From: Lysobacterales bacterium
GTDB taxonomy: Bacteria; Pseudomonadota; Gammaproteobacteria; Xanthomonadales; Xanthomonadaceae
Reading direction: 5' to 3'
Assembly (NCBI GenBank): GCA_020442465.1
Contig: JAGRJY010000064.1
Span: 1 to 58,187 of the forward strand
DNA length: 58,187 nt
Numbering within the stretch: position 1 is the first letter of the stretch; every line of letters begins with the position of its first letter. Of this stretch, positions 1 to 7,938 are shown piece by piece. The position numbers and the translations under genes are program-made. A model generated the notes under the pieces. The model was given only the letters and a program-made list of their open reading frames with translations. It did not search any database and was not told the DNA's origin.

Positions 1-59
1 CGCCGAGTCGTCTTCTTCTTGGTCGCGTACTCGGCGTCGCCGAAACTCATCTGATCCAT
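1..59 (-). CDS. IS5-family transposase, N-terminal fragment at window edge
   Basis: Only the first 19-20 codons are visible. The translation MDQMSFGDAEYATKKKTTRR is the characteristic opening of IS5-family transposases (consensus like MSFAEAEYAGKRKQTRRE). The start could be the Met at 59 or the one at 50. It lies just inside the IS end that cuts hsdM. The rest of the DDE transposase is outside the window, so activity cannot be assessed. Confidence 0.8.
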   Translation of the reverse strand, partial: MDQMSFGDAEYATKKKTTR

Positions 60-124
60 CGATTTCTGGCCTTGCGGGGACAGGGCTATCTCAGCACACT
101 CGGGGCGACTTGTTCAGACCTTCC
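1..124 (-). mobile_element. End of an IS5-family insertion sequence (runs off the left edge)
   Basis: The sequence GGAAGGTCTGAACAAG, read on the minus strand from position 124, closely resembles the E. coli IS5 terminal inverted repeat (GGAAGGTGCGAATAAG). It abuts TTAG at 125-128, which is CTAA on the other strand and fits the YTAR target that IS5 elements duplicate. The transposase N-terminus follows at 59-1. The other end and the second target copy lie outside the window, so completeness cannot be judged. Confidence 0.85.
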
Positions 125-2201
125 TTAGCGACTTCAAGCGCTCTTTCACCGAACCCTTGGTGACCTTGCCCTTGTCGGTCAACGCATCGGCCATCAGCCC
201 TTCTTCGCCACTGTGCTCCTCGACGTATTCCTCCAGTGCGCGTGCGGCTTCGTCCAGCGCGGCCTGCAGGGCGTCGATGGCGGCCTGTTCGGCGGCGTAG
301 TAGCGCGCGACGATCAGCGCCGGCGGCAGCAGGTCCATCTTGTACTTCTTGCGGCCGGTGCTGAGGTCCGGGGTTTCCTTGATCTTGCGTTCCTTGTCGT
401 CGATCACGGCGCGCGGCTGGGCGGCGTCCTTCCAGCCGTCGGCGGCAATCAGGTAGACGTCGTCCTGCATCACCGCGACCCAGTAGTCCATCAGGCGCTG
501 ATAGACGTCGTAGCGGCTGACCAGCGGCAGGTCGGAGAAGCGCGCCAGTAGATCCTCGGACAGGGTGTGGATGATGGTCTTGGGCAGGTCGTTGATCTTC
601 AGGCCCATCAGCAGCGGACGGTGGGCCGCGCGCCAGCTCTCGAAAACGGTGGCGAGGCGCGCGGCGAAGGACTGGAACTCGGGGTGGTCGAGGATGGCGC
701 GCTTCACCTGCCGGCTTTCGATCAGCGCTTCGCTGTAGCCGGCACGACGGCTTGGACGGAACAGCGCCTGCCGCAGCGTCGGAAACACGTTCCAGTACGC
801 GCCAAGCGCATCGATGTCGCGATCCGGGATACCGCCGTTGAGGTGGGCATCGAGGTCGTGCAGGTCTTCGGGTTCGCTGGAATCGATGTAGCGCGGCAGG
901 TTGAGGTTGTAGTCGTTGGCGGCGCTGGCGATCTCGGCCAGCGGCACCATGCGCGCGTAGCGCGGCACCTCCGTCTGACGATTGAAGACGTCGACGATCT
1001 GGTGGATGTCCTGCGCGCGCAGGCGGTTCTTGTTGCCGTCCTTCACGAAGCCGCGGCTGGCATCGATCATGAAGATGCCGCGCCGCGCCTGGGCGTGCTC
1101 CTTGTCGATGACCAGGATGCAGGCAGGAATGCCGGTGCCGTAGAACAGGTTGGCCGGCAGGCCGATGATGCCTTTGATCAGCCCGCGCTCGACCAGGTTG
1201 CGGCGGATGTCGGCTTCCTTGTTGCCGCGGAACAGCACGCCGTGCGGCAGGATGACCGCGCCCTTGCCGGTGCTCTTGAGCGACTTGATCAGGTGCAGCA
1301 GGAAGGCGTAGTCGCCGTTCTTGGCCGGCGGAATGCCGAAGGCGAAGCGCTCGAACTCGTCCTCGGCGGGGTTCAGTCCACTGGCCCACGCCTTGGTCGA
1401 GAATGGCGGATTGGCGACCGCGTAGTCGAAGGTCTTGAGGCTGTCGTCCTTGTTGCGGAACAGCGGCGTCGACAGCGTGTTCTGGCGCTTGATTTCCGCG
1501 GTCGGATGGCCGTGCAGGATCATGTTCATCCGGGCCAGGGCCCAGGTGGCCACGTCCATTTCCTGGCCGTAGATGGTGATGCCGCGCGGCGCCTCGTCGG
1601 CGGCCTTCAATAGCAGCGATCCCGATCCGCAAGTCGGGTCGTAGATGGTCTGGTCGGGCTTGGTATCTCGCCCGATGCCGACCACCTGCGCCAGGATGCG
1701 CGACACCTCCGCCGGCGTGTAGAACTGCCCCTTGCTCTTGCCACTCTCGGTGGCGAAGTGGCGCATCAGGTACTCGTAGGCATCGCCCAGCAGGTCGTCG
1801 CCCTCGGCACGATTGGCGCGGAAGTCGAGCCCATCGAAAATCGCGACCAGCTTCGAGAGCCGGTCCTGCATCTCCTTGCCGCTGCCCAGCTTGGCTTCGT
1901 CGTTGAAGTCGGCCTGATCGATCACGCCCCTGAGGTCGTTGGCCTCGGCCAGCCGGGCGATGATCTTATTGATTTTGTCGCCGATCTCCTTGTCGCCCTT
2001 GAGCTTCACCATGTCGGCGAAGCTGCCGCCAGGCGGCACGTCGATCAACGAGTTCGGACTCGCCGCATGCTTGTCCGACACGTACTTCATGAACAGCAGC
2101 GTCAGTACGTAGTCCTTGTACTGCGACGCATCCATCCCCCCGCGCAGCTCGTCGCAGCTTTGCCAGAGGGAGGTGTAGAGCTGGGATTTTTTCAGGGCCA
2201 T
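114..2201 (-). CDS. hsdM: Type I restriction-modification DNA methyltransferase subunit, 3' end cut by IS5
   Basis: This is the N6-adenine methyltransferase (M) subunit of a type I restriction-modification enzyme, 695 aa. The N-terminal HsdM_N helical region (opening MALKKSQLYTSLWQSCDELR) is followed by the SAM-binding motif I DPTCGSGSLLL and the catalytic motif IV NPPF. The last codons CTA AGG AAG GTC TGA run from the TTAG target into the IS5 terminal repeat, so the final residues (RKV) and the stop are supplied by the IS and the native C-terminus is lost. The loss may be small, because the preceding KGKVTKGSVKERLKSL is close to where relatives end. hsdS and hsdR are not visible and would lie beyond the IS or elsewhere. 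It may be co-transcribed with the upstream XRE regulator (166-bp gap). Confidence 0.93.
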   Translation of the reverse strand: MALKKSQLYTSLWQSCDELRGGMDASQYKDYVLTLLFMKYVSDKHAASPNSLIDVPPGGSFADMVKLKGDKEIGDKINKIIARLAEANDLRGVIDQADFNDEAKLGSGKEMQDRLSKLVAIFDGLDFRANRAEGDDLLGDAYEYLMRHFATESGKSKGQFYTPAEVSRILAQVVGIGRDTKPDQTIYDPTCGSGSLLLKAADEAPRGITIYGQEMDVATWALARMNMILHGHPTAEIKRQNTLSTPLFRNKDDSLKTFDYAVANPPFSTKAWASGLNPAEDEFERFAFGIPPAKNGDYAFLLHLIKSLKSTGKGAVILPHGVLFRGNKEADIRRNLVERGLIKGIIGLPANLFYGTGIPACILVIDKEHAQARRGIFMIDASRGFVKDGNKNRLRAQDIHQIVDVFNRQTEVPRYARMVPLAEIASAANDYNLNLPRYIDSSEPEDLHDLDAHLNGGIPDRDIDALGAYWNVFPTLRQALFRPSRRAGYSEALIESRQVKRAILDHPEFQSFAARLATVFESWRAAHRPLLMGLKINDLPKTIIHTLSEDLLARFSDLPLVSRYDVYQRLMDYWVAVMQDDVYLIAADGWKDAAQPRAVIDDKERKIKETPDLSTGRKKYKMDLLPPALIVARYYAAEQAAIDALQAALDEAARALEEYVEEHSGEEGLMADALTDKGKVTKGSVKERLKSLRKV

Positions 2202-2367
2202 TGAATCAACCCTGCATCACGGGCGAACGCGCGCTGCACGCAACACGCACAACGAAGTCGCCCCGCGCCACCAGGCTGACGGTTTGCCAGCGGAGTCAGT
2301 CCACTACGCGGTGCCAGGCCGCCTTGTGCATCGGCGCCTGCGGGGCTCGCTCTCGCAAGGGTGGATC

Positions 2368-2637
2368 TCATGCGCCTCCCTCGCCGTCAGGCGTTGAGAG
2401 GTCCGCCGCCGAACTCCCGGCTGGAATGTGCTGCGCCAGGTCTTCCAGCGGGCAACCGAAGTACTCGCAGAGCTTGTCGAGGTTGTCGGTGCCGGTGTTG
2501 TAGCCGACATGGTTGGCGATCTTCGAAAGCGTGATCCGGTGGATGCCGGTGACTTCAGCCACCTCCGCGAGCGTGACGACCCTGCGCTCGCGAAAGGCCT
2601 TGTCGGCGAGCAGTTCCTTAAGGCGAAACCTGATCAT
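2368..2637 (-). CDS. Small XRE/Cro-CI family HTH regulator
   Basis: An 89-aa protein with one helix-turn-helix of the HTH_26/YozG-like Cro/CI class over residues 1-70: RRVVTLAEVAEVTGIHRITL covers the turn and recognition helix, followed by DNLDKLCEYFGCPLEDLAQ. The acidic tail (TPDGEGGA) is probably disordered. It sits upstream of hsdM on the same strand and may control that operon, as small C-protein-like regulators often do in restriction-modification loci; this is inference. It is divergent from the excisionase/integrase genes, with a strong inverted repeat between them. Confidence 0.8.
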   Translation of the reverse strand: MIRFRLKELLADKAFRERRVVTLAEVAEVTGIHRITLSKIANHVGYNTGTDNLDKLCEYFGCPLEDLAQHIPAGSSAADLSTPDGEGGA

Positions 2638-2691
2638 ATGATGAATGCAGCCTTAATGAGGTAGTGCGAACTATTCGTTTGAAGTTGCAAC

Positions 2692-2766
2692 ACTCCATGT
2701 GGTGTGTATTATCCACTTCGGGCGTAGCGCTAACGCTACGTGCGAAGTGCCACCACTACATGGAGT
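2692..2766. repeat. Nested inverted repeat between XRE regulator and excisionase-like gene
   Basis: The inner hairpin spans 2714-2749: CACTTCG (2714-2720) pairs with CGAAGTG (2743-2749), and CGTAGCG (2723-2729) pairs with CGCTACG (2734-2740) around a CTAA loop. Only a 2-nt internal mismatch interrupts the 16-position stem. An outer pair, ACTCCATGT at 2692-2700 and ACATGGAGT near 2758-2766, encloses it. It ends just before the start codon at 2772. It could be an operator, a recombination or attachment site, or an RNA hairpin controlling the integrase operon. Confidence 0.8.
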
Positions 2767-2771
2767 CTGCC

Positions 2772-3008
2772 ATGAGCGCCACCTATCTGACCACCGACGA
2801 GCTCGCCGACCGCATCCGCTACGACGCCCGGACCATCCGCAACCAGCTCAAGGACTCGGTCCTGCTGGAAGGGGTCCACTACTTCCGCCCCTTCGGCGGC
2901 CGCAAGATCCTGTACGTGTGGGACGCCATCGAGCGCGACATGAAGCTCGCCTCGGCCGCCCAGGCACCGCTGGTGCCGCTGAGCGCCGGGGGTGCGATCC
3001 ATGGCTAA
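2772..3008 (+). CDS. Excisionase-like small HTH protein upstream of the integrase
   Basis: A 78-aa protein, MSATYLTTDELADRIRYDAR at its start, resembling MerR/Xis-type winged-helix DNA-binding proteins that read a helix-turn-helix from a TT-x-ELA pattern, followed by a GGRKILYVWDAIE segment. Its stop overlaps the integrase start by 8 nt, so the two are translationally coupled. In integrative elements a protein of this size in this position is often an excisionase or a DNA-binding helper of the recombinase. The ATG at 2772 is chosen because longer starts would run through the hairpin. Confidence 0.65.
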   Translation: MSATYLTTDELADRIRYDARTIRNQLKDSVLLEGVHYFRPFGGRKILYVWDAIERDMKLASAAQAPLVPLSAGGAIHG

Positions 3009-4224
3009 GGTCCGCGCTCGGCCCGAGACCGGGAAGCTCTATTTCGATTTCTTCTACCGGGGCGCACGCTGCCGGGAGCAGACGGACCTGCCCGACACCC
3101 CGGCGAATCGGAAGCGGGTCGAGGCGGTGATGCGCCGCATCGAGACCGAGATGCAGCAGGGCACCTTCGACTACGCCCGCTACTTCCCCAACAGCAAGCT
3201 GCCTCGCCGCGCGGCGGAGCGGAATGGCGTTGCCGCCGGAGTCCAGACGGCGCTGGGAAACGGCGGAGCTGCTGAGGCGCAGTTGGCCGACGTCCCGACG
3301 TTCGCGACCTTTCTCGACATCTGGCTCACCGAGAACGAAGTCCGCTGGCGCCGGACCACCAAGAAGCTCCGGCGCGAGACGATCCAGCTGCATCTGGTGC
3401 CGACCTTCGGCGAGCGGGCGGTCAACACGATCACCCGCGCGCAGCTGCTGGAATTCCGCGCAACGCTGGCCAAGCGCCCGGGCAAGCGCGAGGGCACGAC
3501 GATCTCGCCCAAGACGGTGAACGAAGTGATGGCCCTGCTGATGTCGATCCTTGGCGAGGCCGCGGATCGCTACGAGTTCCGCAACCCCGGTGAACGGGTG
3601 AGCCGGCTCAAGGTGCCGCGCAAGGACATCCAGCCCTTCAGCCTGGCCGAGGCCCTGCAGATCATCGAGAAGGCGCGTGCCGACTATCGCGGCTACTTCA
3701 CCGTGCGCTTCTTCACCGGCATGCGCACCGGGGAGGTCCACGGACTGAAGTGGAAGTACGTCGACTTCGAACGTCGGCAGATCCTGGTGCGCGAGTCCTT
3801 CACGCAGGGCGAGCAGGACGGCACCAAGACCGACGGCTCCATGCGCGAGATCGACATGAGCCAGCGCGTGTTCGACGCCCTGAAGGCGCAGGAGGCGCTG
3901 ACGCGCCACCTCGGCGAGTACGTGTTCTGCAGTCGCACCGGTCTGCCGATCGACCTGCACAACTTCCTCAGTCGGGTCTGGAACCCCCTGCTGGACCACC
4001 TCGGTCTTGCGCGCCGCCGTCCCTATCAGATGCGGCACACGGCAGCGACGCTGTGGCTCGCAGCCGGCGAGAACCCGGAGTGGATCGCCAGCCAGCTCGG
4101 CCACACCACCACCGAGATGCTTTTCCGGGTGTACTCGCGTTTCGTGCCCAACCTGACGCGCAAGGATGGCTCGGCCTTCGAGCGCATGCTCGTGGCGAAT
4201 GATCCGAAGGGGGCCGGGTCATGA
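3001..4224 (+). CDS. Tyrosine recombinase / phage-type integrase
   Basis: A 407-aa site-specific recombinase that cuts and rejoins DNA through a covalent phosphotyrosine. It has an N-terminal Arm-DNA-binding region (residues about 1-60, KVRARPETGKLYFDFFYRGA), a SAM-like core-binding domain (about 100-190) and a C-terminal catalytic domain. Visible catalytic residues are Arg in FFTGMRTGEVHGL, Arg in YQMRHTAATLW (the usual first His of the H-x-x-R box is Tyr here), His in QLGHTTTEM and the nucleophile Tyr in FRVYSRF. The ATG at 3001 is preferred; an in-frame GTG lies at 2992. It ends in an ATGA overlap with the HD-domain gene. It marks an integrated element whose att sites I could not define. 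Confidence 0.92.
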   Translation: MAKVRARPETGKLYFDFFYRGARCREQTDLPDTPANRKRVEAVMRRIETEMQQGTFDYARYFPNSKLPRRAAERNGVAAGVQTALGNGGAAEAQLADVPTFATFLDIWLTENEVRWRRTTKKLRRETIQLHLVPTFGERAVNTITRAQLLEFRATLAKRPGKREGTTISPKTVNEVMALLMSILGEAADRYEFRNPGERVSRLKVPRKDIQPFSLAEALQIIEKARADYRGYFTVRFFTGMRTGEVHGLKWKYVDFERRQILVRESFTQGEQDGTKTDGSMREIDMSQRVFDALKAQEALTRHLGEYVFCSRTGLPIDLHNFLSRVWNPLLDHLGLARRRPYQMRHTAATLWLAAGENPEWIASQLGHTTTEMLFRVYSRFVPNLTRKDGSAFERMLVANDPKGAGS

Positions 4225-5060
4225 GCTACTGCAGCTGGAAGGATCGCCTCTACGTCATGACGGTGCTGATGTCGGACATCGGCCTCGATCTCGAATCCTT
4301 CATTCCAGCCTATTCGACGCTGAAGCTGGCAAACCGAGATGGACGATGGAATGCTGTGGCGTGGCCGCTGCTGACTCTGCCATCGTCTTCATCAACCCCC
4401 ACTGTTTGCGAGGTCACGGTGCTCGATGCGCGTGAAGATCCTGAGTGCGAGCCGCTTGCACTGGTTCATTGGGAACCGCTGGACGAGATAAGGTTGTTGG
4501 ACGTTCTGCCGGACGCGCTCTGCCCGATTCCGGGGGTGGTCACTCAGACCTGCGAGCTCGTCAAGACGATTCATTCGAATTGCCTGCGGCGCTTCATGGC
4601 AACCGTCTTTCGACACCCGGACGTCCATGTCGGCTTCTGGCGTCAGCCGGCGTCGCTATCCCACCACCATGCCTACGAGGGCGGACTCGCCCAGCACAGT
4701 CTCGAAGTCGCGGTAGCCGCATCGAGCATCGATGGACTGGACGCCTCGCAGCGCGACATGGTGGTCACCTATGGCCTGCTCCACGACCTCGGCAAGGTCT
4801 GGGCCTACGATGAAGGACAACTTCGGGACGAGGCCCGGCAGCTTGGGCATCAAAAGCTTGGCTATGTCGCGCTACGCCCGCTGTTGGATCAATTGAGGCG
4901 ATCTGATCGATGGAGTGCCTCAAGCCTGACCACGCTGCTTTCAGGGCAATGGAAGTGCTCGCTTCGCCATCCTTCTTCAGCGCTTGGAGACATCGTGCGC
5001 GCAATGGATCGGTTCAGCGCGGCACGCAACGTTGGCAACGCGGCACGTCGAAGCGGATGA
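4221..5060 (+). CDS. HD-domain protein (TraI_2-like) linked to the integrase
   Basis: A 279-aa protein with an HD phosphohydrolase-like core: HHAYEGGLAQHSLEVA supplies the first histidines and YGLLHDLGKVWAYD the HD pair. This matches the N-terminal domain type found in TraI_2/relaxase-associated proteins of integrative elements, where the HD domain is thought to act on nucleotides or nucleic acids. The N-terminal 110 residues are unrecognised. ATGA overlap with the integrase stop indicates co-translation. The substrate and role are unknown. Confidence 0.75.
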   Translation: MSYCSWKDRLYVMTVLMSDIGLDLESFIPAYSTLKLANRDGRWNAVAWPLLTLPSSSSTPTVCEVTVLDAREDPECEPLALVHWEPLDEIRLLDVLPDALCPIPGVVTQTCELVKTIHSNCLRRFMATVFRHPDVHVGFWRQPASLSHHHAYEGGLAQHSLEVAVAASSIDGLDASQRDMVVTYGLLHDLGKVWAYDEGQLRDEARQLGHQKLGYVALRPLLDQLRRSDRWSASSLTTLLSGQWKCSLRHPSSALGDIVRAMDRFSAARNVGNAARRSG

Positions 5061-5074
5061 ACCCGGCCCCTGGG

Positions 5075-5110
5075 GCTGCTGTGAGGCCCTGTAGAGATGC
5101 TCACAGCAGC
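5075..5110. terminator. Hairpin after the integrase/HD operon (possible terminator)
   Basis: GCTGCTGTGAG (5075-5085) and CTCACAGCAGC (5100-5110) form a perfect 11-bp inverted repeat with a 14-nt loop, 14 bp after the HD-gene stop. No T-tract follows, so Rho-independent termination is uncertain. Confidence 0.5.
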
Positions 5111-5263
5111 GCACAACGGCATGGCCTTCGAGGGCCTTGCCAACCAAGCCGAAAACATCGACGAGCTCACTCGTCTGATCTGCTGCAGCCGCACACCCGA
5201 ACATGCAGGGACTTGCTGCCCCATCAGCACCCGCACTGGCGCCGGTAAGCAAGTCCCCTCTGG

Positions 5264-5277
5264 CTGATCCAGATCAT
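5264..5277 (+). promoter_or_regulatory. FNR/Anr-type box (CTGATCCAGATCAT)
   Basis: This matches the FNR consensus TTGAT-N4-ATCAA at 8 of 10 fixed positions. It is centred 61.5 bp before the start of the AhpD-like gene at 5332, as expected for a class II site with a short leader. Confidence 0.75.
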
Positions 5278-5331
5278 GGAGGGCCATACCGGGTTGGGGT
5301 CTGCTGGACTCCCCTGTTCCGGAGCCTTGCC

Positions 5332-5688
5332 ATGGCGCACGACTATCCCGATCTGCTGGCCGACCTCAACCGCGACATCGCCGCCCTGCGCAACGCCCTG
5401 CCGCGCACCATGCAGGCCTTCAGCGGACTTGCCCGCAGCGCCTCGGAGGCAGGCGACCTCGATCCCAAGCTCAAGGAGCTGCTGGCCGTCGGGATCGCCA
5501 TCGCGATCCGCTGCGATGGCTGCATCGGATTCCACGTCAAGGCGGCGATGGGCGCCGGCGCTTCGCGCCAGGAGATCCTGGAAACCATCGGCATGGCGAT
5601 CTACATGGGCGCCGGCCCGTCGATGCTGTACGGTGCCGAGGCGCTGCGCGCTGCGGATGAGCTGGCACTGGCGGCCGAAACCGCATGA
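5332..5688 (+). CDS. AhpD-like / carboxymuconolactone decarboxylase family protein
   Basis: A 118-aa protein of the CMD/AhpD fold. The motif RCDGCIGFHVKAAMGAGASR carries the C-x2-C-x3-H signature, which in AhpD is the redox-active disulphide and proton relay, so a peroxide- or disulphide-reducing role is possible; the substrate is unknown. The start at 5332 has GGAG seven nt upstream and fits the preceding FNR box. Its stop overlaps the next small ORF (ATGA). Expression is probably switched on without oxygen. Confidence 0.85.
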   Translation: MAHDYPDLLADLNRDIAALRNALPRTMQAFSGLARSASEAGDLDPKLKELLAVGIAIAIRCDGCIGFHVKAAMGAGASRQEILETIGMAIYMGAGPSMLYGAEALRAADELALAAETA

Positions 5689-5975
5689 ACATGTCGTTCC
5701 GTCATGCAGCGAAGAATCCGCCGGGCAAGCCCGACGCCGCGCAGGCGCTGAGCCGGTGGCAGGCCTACCTGGAGGCCCTGGACTGCGCCGGCCAGGCGAT
5801 GGACCGGGCGCGACGGCTGGTCCCGGACCATGGGCTTGACCATGGGGTCGAGCGCATCCGCGCCCTGCTGCTGGCAGGCGTCCCAGAGCTCGAACGTCTG
5901 CAGTCGGCGGTGGCCCCGAACACCGACCGTGGCGCCCCGGATCAGGCCGCTGCCGGCGTCTCGCCCGACCAGTAG
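5685..5975 (+). CDS. Hypothetical small protein coupled to the AhpD-like gene
   Basis: A 96-aa ORF whose ATG overlaps the stop of the AhpD-like gene (ATGA). I do not recognise it. The middle (AAQALSRWQAYLEALDCAGQ) is predicted helical and the C-terminus is Ala/Pro-rich. Its last 34 bp overlap the end of ubiV on the opposite strand, which slightly weakens the case. The coupling and the upstream FNR box are the main support. Confidence 0.45.
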   Translation: MNMSFRHAAKNPPGKPDAAQALSRWQAYLEALDCAGQAMDRARRLVPDHGLDHGVERIRALLLAGVPELERLQSAVAPNTDRGAPDQAAAGVSPDQ

Positions 5976-6808
5976 CGATTGATCGCGCCCAGTCGCGGCG
6001 GCGCGCCCGGGCTGCCCGCCGCCAGCACGAAATGGCTGACCACCTCCGCCATGTCCTCGGCCTGAGGCGACAGACGCAGACAGCTCACACCGAGCGCGCG
6101 CAAGGCGGGCAGCTCGGGACCGAGATCGCAGATCTCCTCGCCCTGCACCTGGATGCCATTGATGCGCAGGAACGGCTGGCCCTCGCGGCTGGCCAGCGGC
6201 AGGCCGTCGGGGTACTGGATGCAGCGGAAGCCGCAGTCGTCCTTGCCGACATCGTGGGCGCGGGCAGTGAAGCAGCGCGCGGACCAGGCCAGCGGCAGTC
6301 GGCCCCAGACCTGCACCTCCAGCTCCGGGATCGGCAGGCCTTCGGCGCGCGCGGCCTCCAGCAGTTCGCCGATCAGCCTGTGCCCCTGCTCGACACCCGG
6401 CACCCAGGTGCGCAGGCCGTCTTCCACCAGCATGCCGAGCACCCGGTGCGAATAGACATTCAGGCTCGGCCCGGCGACGAAGGGCAGACCGCGTTCGCGG
6501 CACAGCTGAACGGCCGAAAGGTCATTGGCCTCGATCCGCCAGCGGCCGTTCTCAACCAGCCGTTGCATCGATGCCAGTTCGCTTTCGGCCTCGACCAGGG
6601 CCAGTGCCGAGAGCACCACCTGCTTGCCGGCTTCTTCAAGCATGGCAGCAAGCGCCAGCCAGTCACGCAGGCGCAGCTCGCGCCGCTTGCTGCACACCAC
6701 CTCGCCCAGATACACCCGCTGCAACGGCCATTCGGCCACCTGGCGATAGAAGTCCAGCACCTGCTGGCGCGGCCAGAAGTACTGCAGTGGCCCAAGACTG
6801 ATCTGCAT
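5942..6808 (-). CDS. ubiV: UbiV, U32-family protein of oxygen-independent ubiquinone hydroxylation
   Basis: A 288-aa U32 peptidase-like protein that, with UbiU, forms the Fe-S heterodimer hydroxylating ubiquinone precursors without O2; the oxygen donor in E. coli is prephenate. Family features include GPLQYFWPR at the N-terminus, GEVVCSKRRELR (Cys39) and the C-terminal cysteine set ARCFTARAHDVGKDDCGFRC, which with Cys39 would supply the [4Fe-4S] ligands. It lies 23 bp after ubiU in the same operon, downstream of an FNR box. Length is typical of the family. Confidence 0.94.
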   Translation of the reverse strand: MQISLGPLQYFWPRQQVLDFYRQVAEWPLQRVYLGEVVCSKRRELRLRDWLALAAMLEEAGKQVVLSALALVEAESELASMQRLVENGRWRIEANDLSAVQLCRERGLPFVAGPSLNVYSHRVLGMLVEDGLRTWVPGVEQGHRLIGELLEAARAEGLPIPELEVQVWGRLPLAWSARCFTARAHDVGKDDCGFRCIQYPDGLPLASREGQPFLRINGIQVQGEEICDLGPELPALRALGVSCLRLSPQAEDMAEVVSHFVLAAGSPGAPPRLGAINRYWSGETPAAA

Positions 6809-6831
6809 CGCCCAACCTCCCTGTTCAGTGG

Positions 6832-7830
6832 CTACTGCCAGCCGCGGTGATACGGCCCGAGCGTGGTCTGGTGGCCCTCGGCGTGGCCGGCCAGCACCTG
6901 CTGCCAGGCCGGCTGCGGCTGCCAGCCCTCCGGCGCATCGCGCAGACGATCGATCGCCGCCCGCCAGACCCGGGTCACCGCGGATACGTAGGCCGCGCCG
7001 CGCTGACGTCCCTCGATCTTCAGCGCCACCACGCCGGCAGCCGCCAGCCTCGGCAGCAGGTCGAGGGTGTTCAGGCTGGTCGGCTCCTCCAAGGCGTGGA
7101 AGACGTGCTCGCCGACCGCATAGCGGCCTTTGCAGACGGTCGGGTAGCCGGCGGCTTCCTCGGCCTCAAAACGATCGATCAGCACCCCGTTGAGACGCAC
7201 GCTGCGGCGCCCGTCGGCGTGCTCCTCCCAGTTCACGAAGCGCGCCGGCGAGCACACGCCATGGCGGTTCGGCGACATGCCGGTGACGTAGCTGGAGAGC
7301 TGGCAGCGTCCCTCGACCATGATGCACAGGCTGCCGAAAGCAAAGGTCTCCAGCGGCACCGGCGAGCGCTGGCACAGCCGCTCGACCTGCTGGATGGCCA
7401 GCACCCGCGGCAGCACCGCGCGGGCGATGCCGAAGCGTTCGTGCACATAGCGCAGCGCCGCTGCGCTGGTCGCCGAGCCCTGCACCGACAGATGGCGCGG
7501 CAGCTCCGGGTGATGACGGCAGGCGTAGTCGAGCACCGCCATGTCGGCCGCGATGATCGCGTCCGCGCCGAGTTCGGCGGCGCAGTCCACCGCGCGCTCC
7601 CAGGCACCCAGGCGCGCACTGTCGGGGTAGGTGTTCAGCGCGATGTACACCTTGCAGCGGCGGTCGTGCGCATGGCGCAGGCCCTCGCGGATCTCCGCCT
7701 CGCTGAAGTTCAGCCCGGGAAAGGCGCGCGCGTTGGTCTGGTCGCGAAAGCCCAGGTACACGGCATCGGCGCCGGCATCGACCGCCGCCTTCAGCGCCGG
7801 CAGGTTGCCGGCAGGACAGACCAGTTGCAT
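6832..7830 (-). CDS. ubiU: UbiU, U32-family protein of oxygen-independent ubiquinone hydroxylation
   Basis: A 332-aa U32 protein beginning MQLVCPAGNLPALKAAVDAG, the standard UbiU opening. Cys residues in SLCIMVEGRCQLSSY, GVCSPA and PTVCKGRY match the [4Fe-4S] ligand positions of the family. It works with UbiV in anaerobic ubiquinone biosynthesis. The Met at 7830 is chosen by homology; an upstream in-frame ATG would include the FNR box region in the coding sequence. The FNR box at 7886-7899 is centred 62.5 bp upstream, so oxygen-limited induction is expected. Confidence 0.95.
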   Translation of the reverse strand: MQLVCPAGNLPALKAAVDAGADAVYLGFRDQTNARAFPGLNFSEAEIREGLRHAHDRRCKVYIALNTYPDSARLGAWERAVDCAAELGADAIIAADMAVLDYACRHHPELPRHLSVQGSATSAAALRYVHERFGIARAVLPRVLAIQQVERLCQRSPVPLETFAFGSLCIMVEGRCQLSSYVTGMSPNRHGVCSPARFVNWEEHADGRRSVRLNGVLIDRFEAEEAAGYPTVCKGRYAVGEHVFHALEEPTSLNTLDLLPRLAAAGVVALKIEGRQRGAAYVSAVTRVWRAAIDRLRDAPEGWQPQPAWQQVLAGHAEGHQTTLGPYHRGWQ

Positions 7831-7885
7831 GCAGCGCTCCGCGACGGGGACCGGGGGATGCTGACGACCGGGGCCCTGCGCGTCA

Positions 7886-7899
7886 TTGACCTGGATCAG
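7886..7899 (-). promoter_or_regulatory. FNR/Anr-type box upstream of ubiUV
   Basis: On the minus strand it reads CTGATCCAGGTCAA, matching TTGAT-N4-ATCAA at 8 of 10 fixed positions. It is centred 62.5 bp before the ubiU start. Confidence 0.75.
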
Positions 7900-7938
7900 C
7901 CGGCGCTGGCTTGGCATCCCGCCCAGCCGGACCGCAGC

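Noticed and set aside
567..1613. Long plus-strand ORF inside hsdM
   Set aside because: It is the antisense shadow of the conserved methyltransferase frame and has no recognisable sequence.
5601..6503. 300-codon minus-strand ORF
   Set aside because: It overlaps ubiV in another frame; ubiV is supported by family motifs, this one has only Arg/Ala-rich low-complexity sequence.
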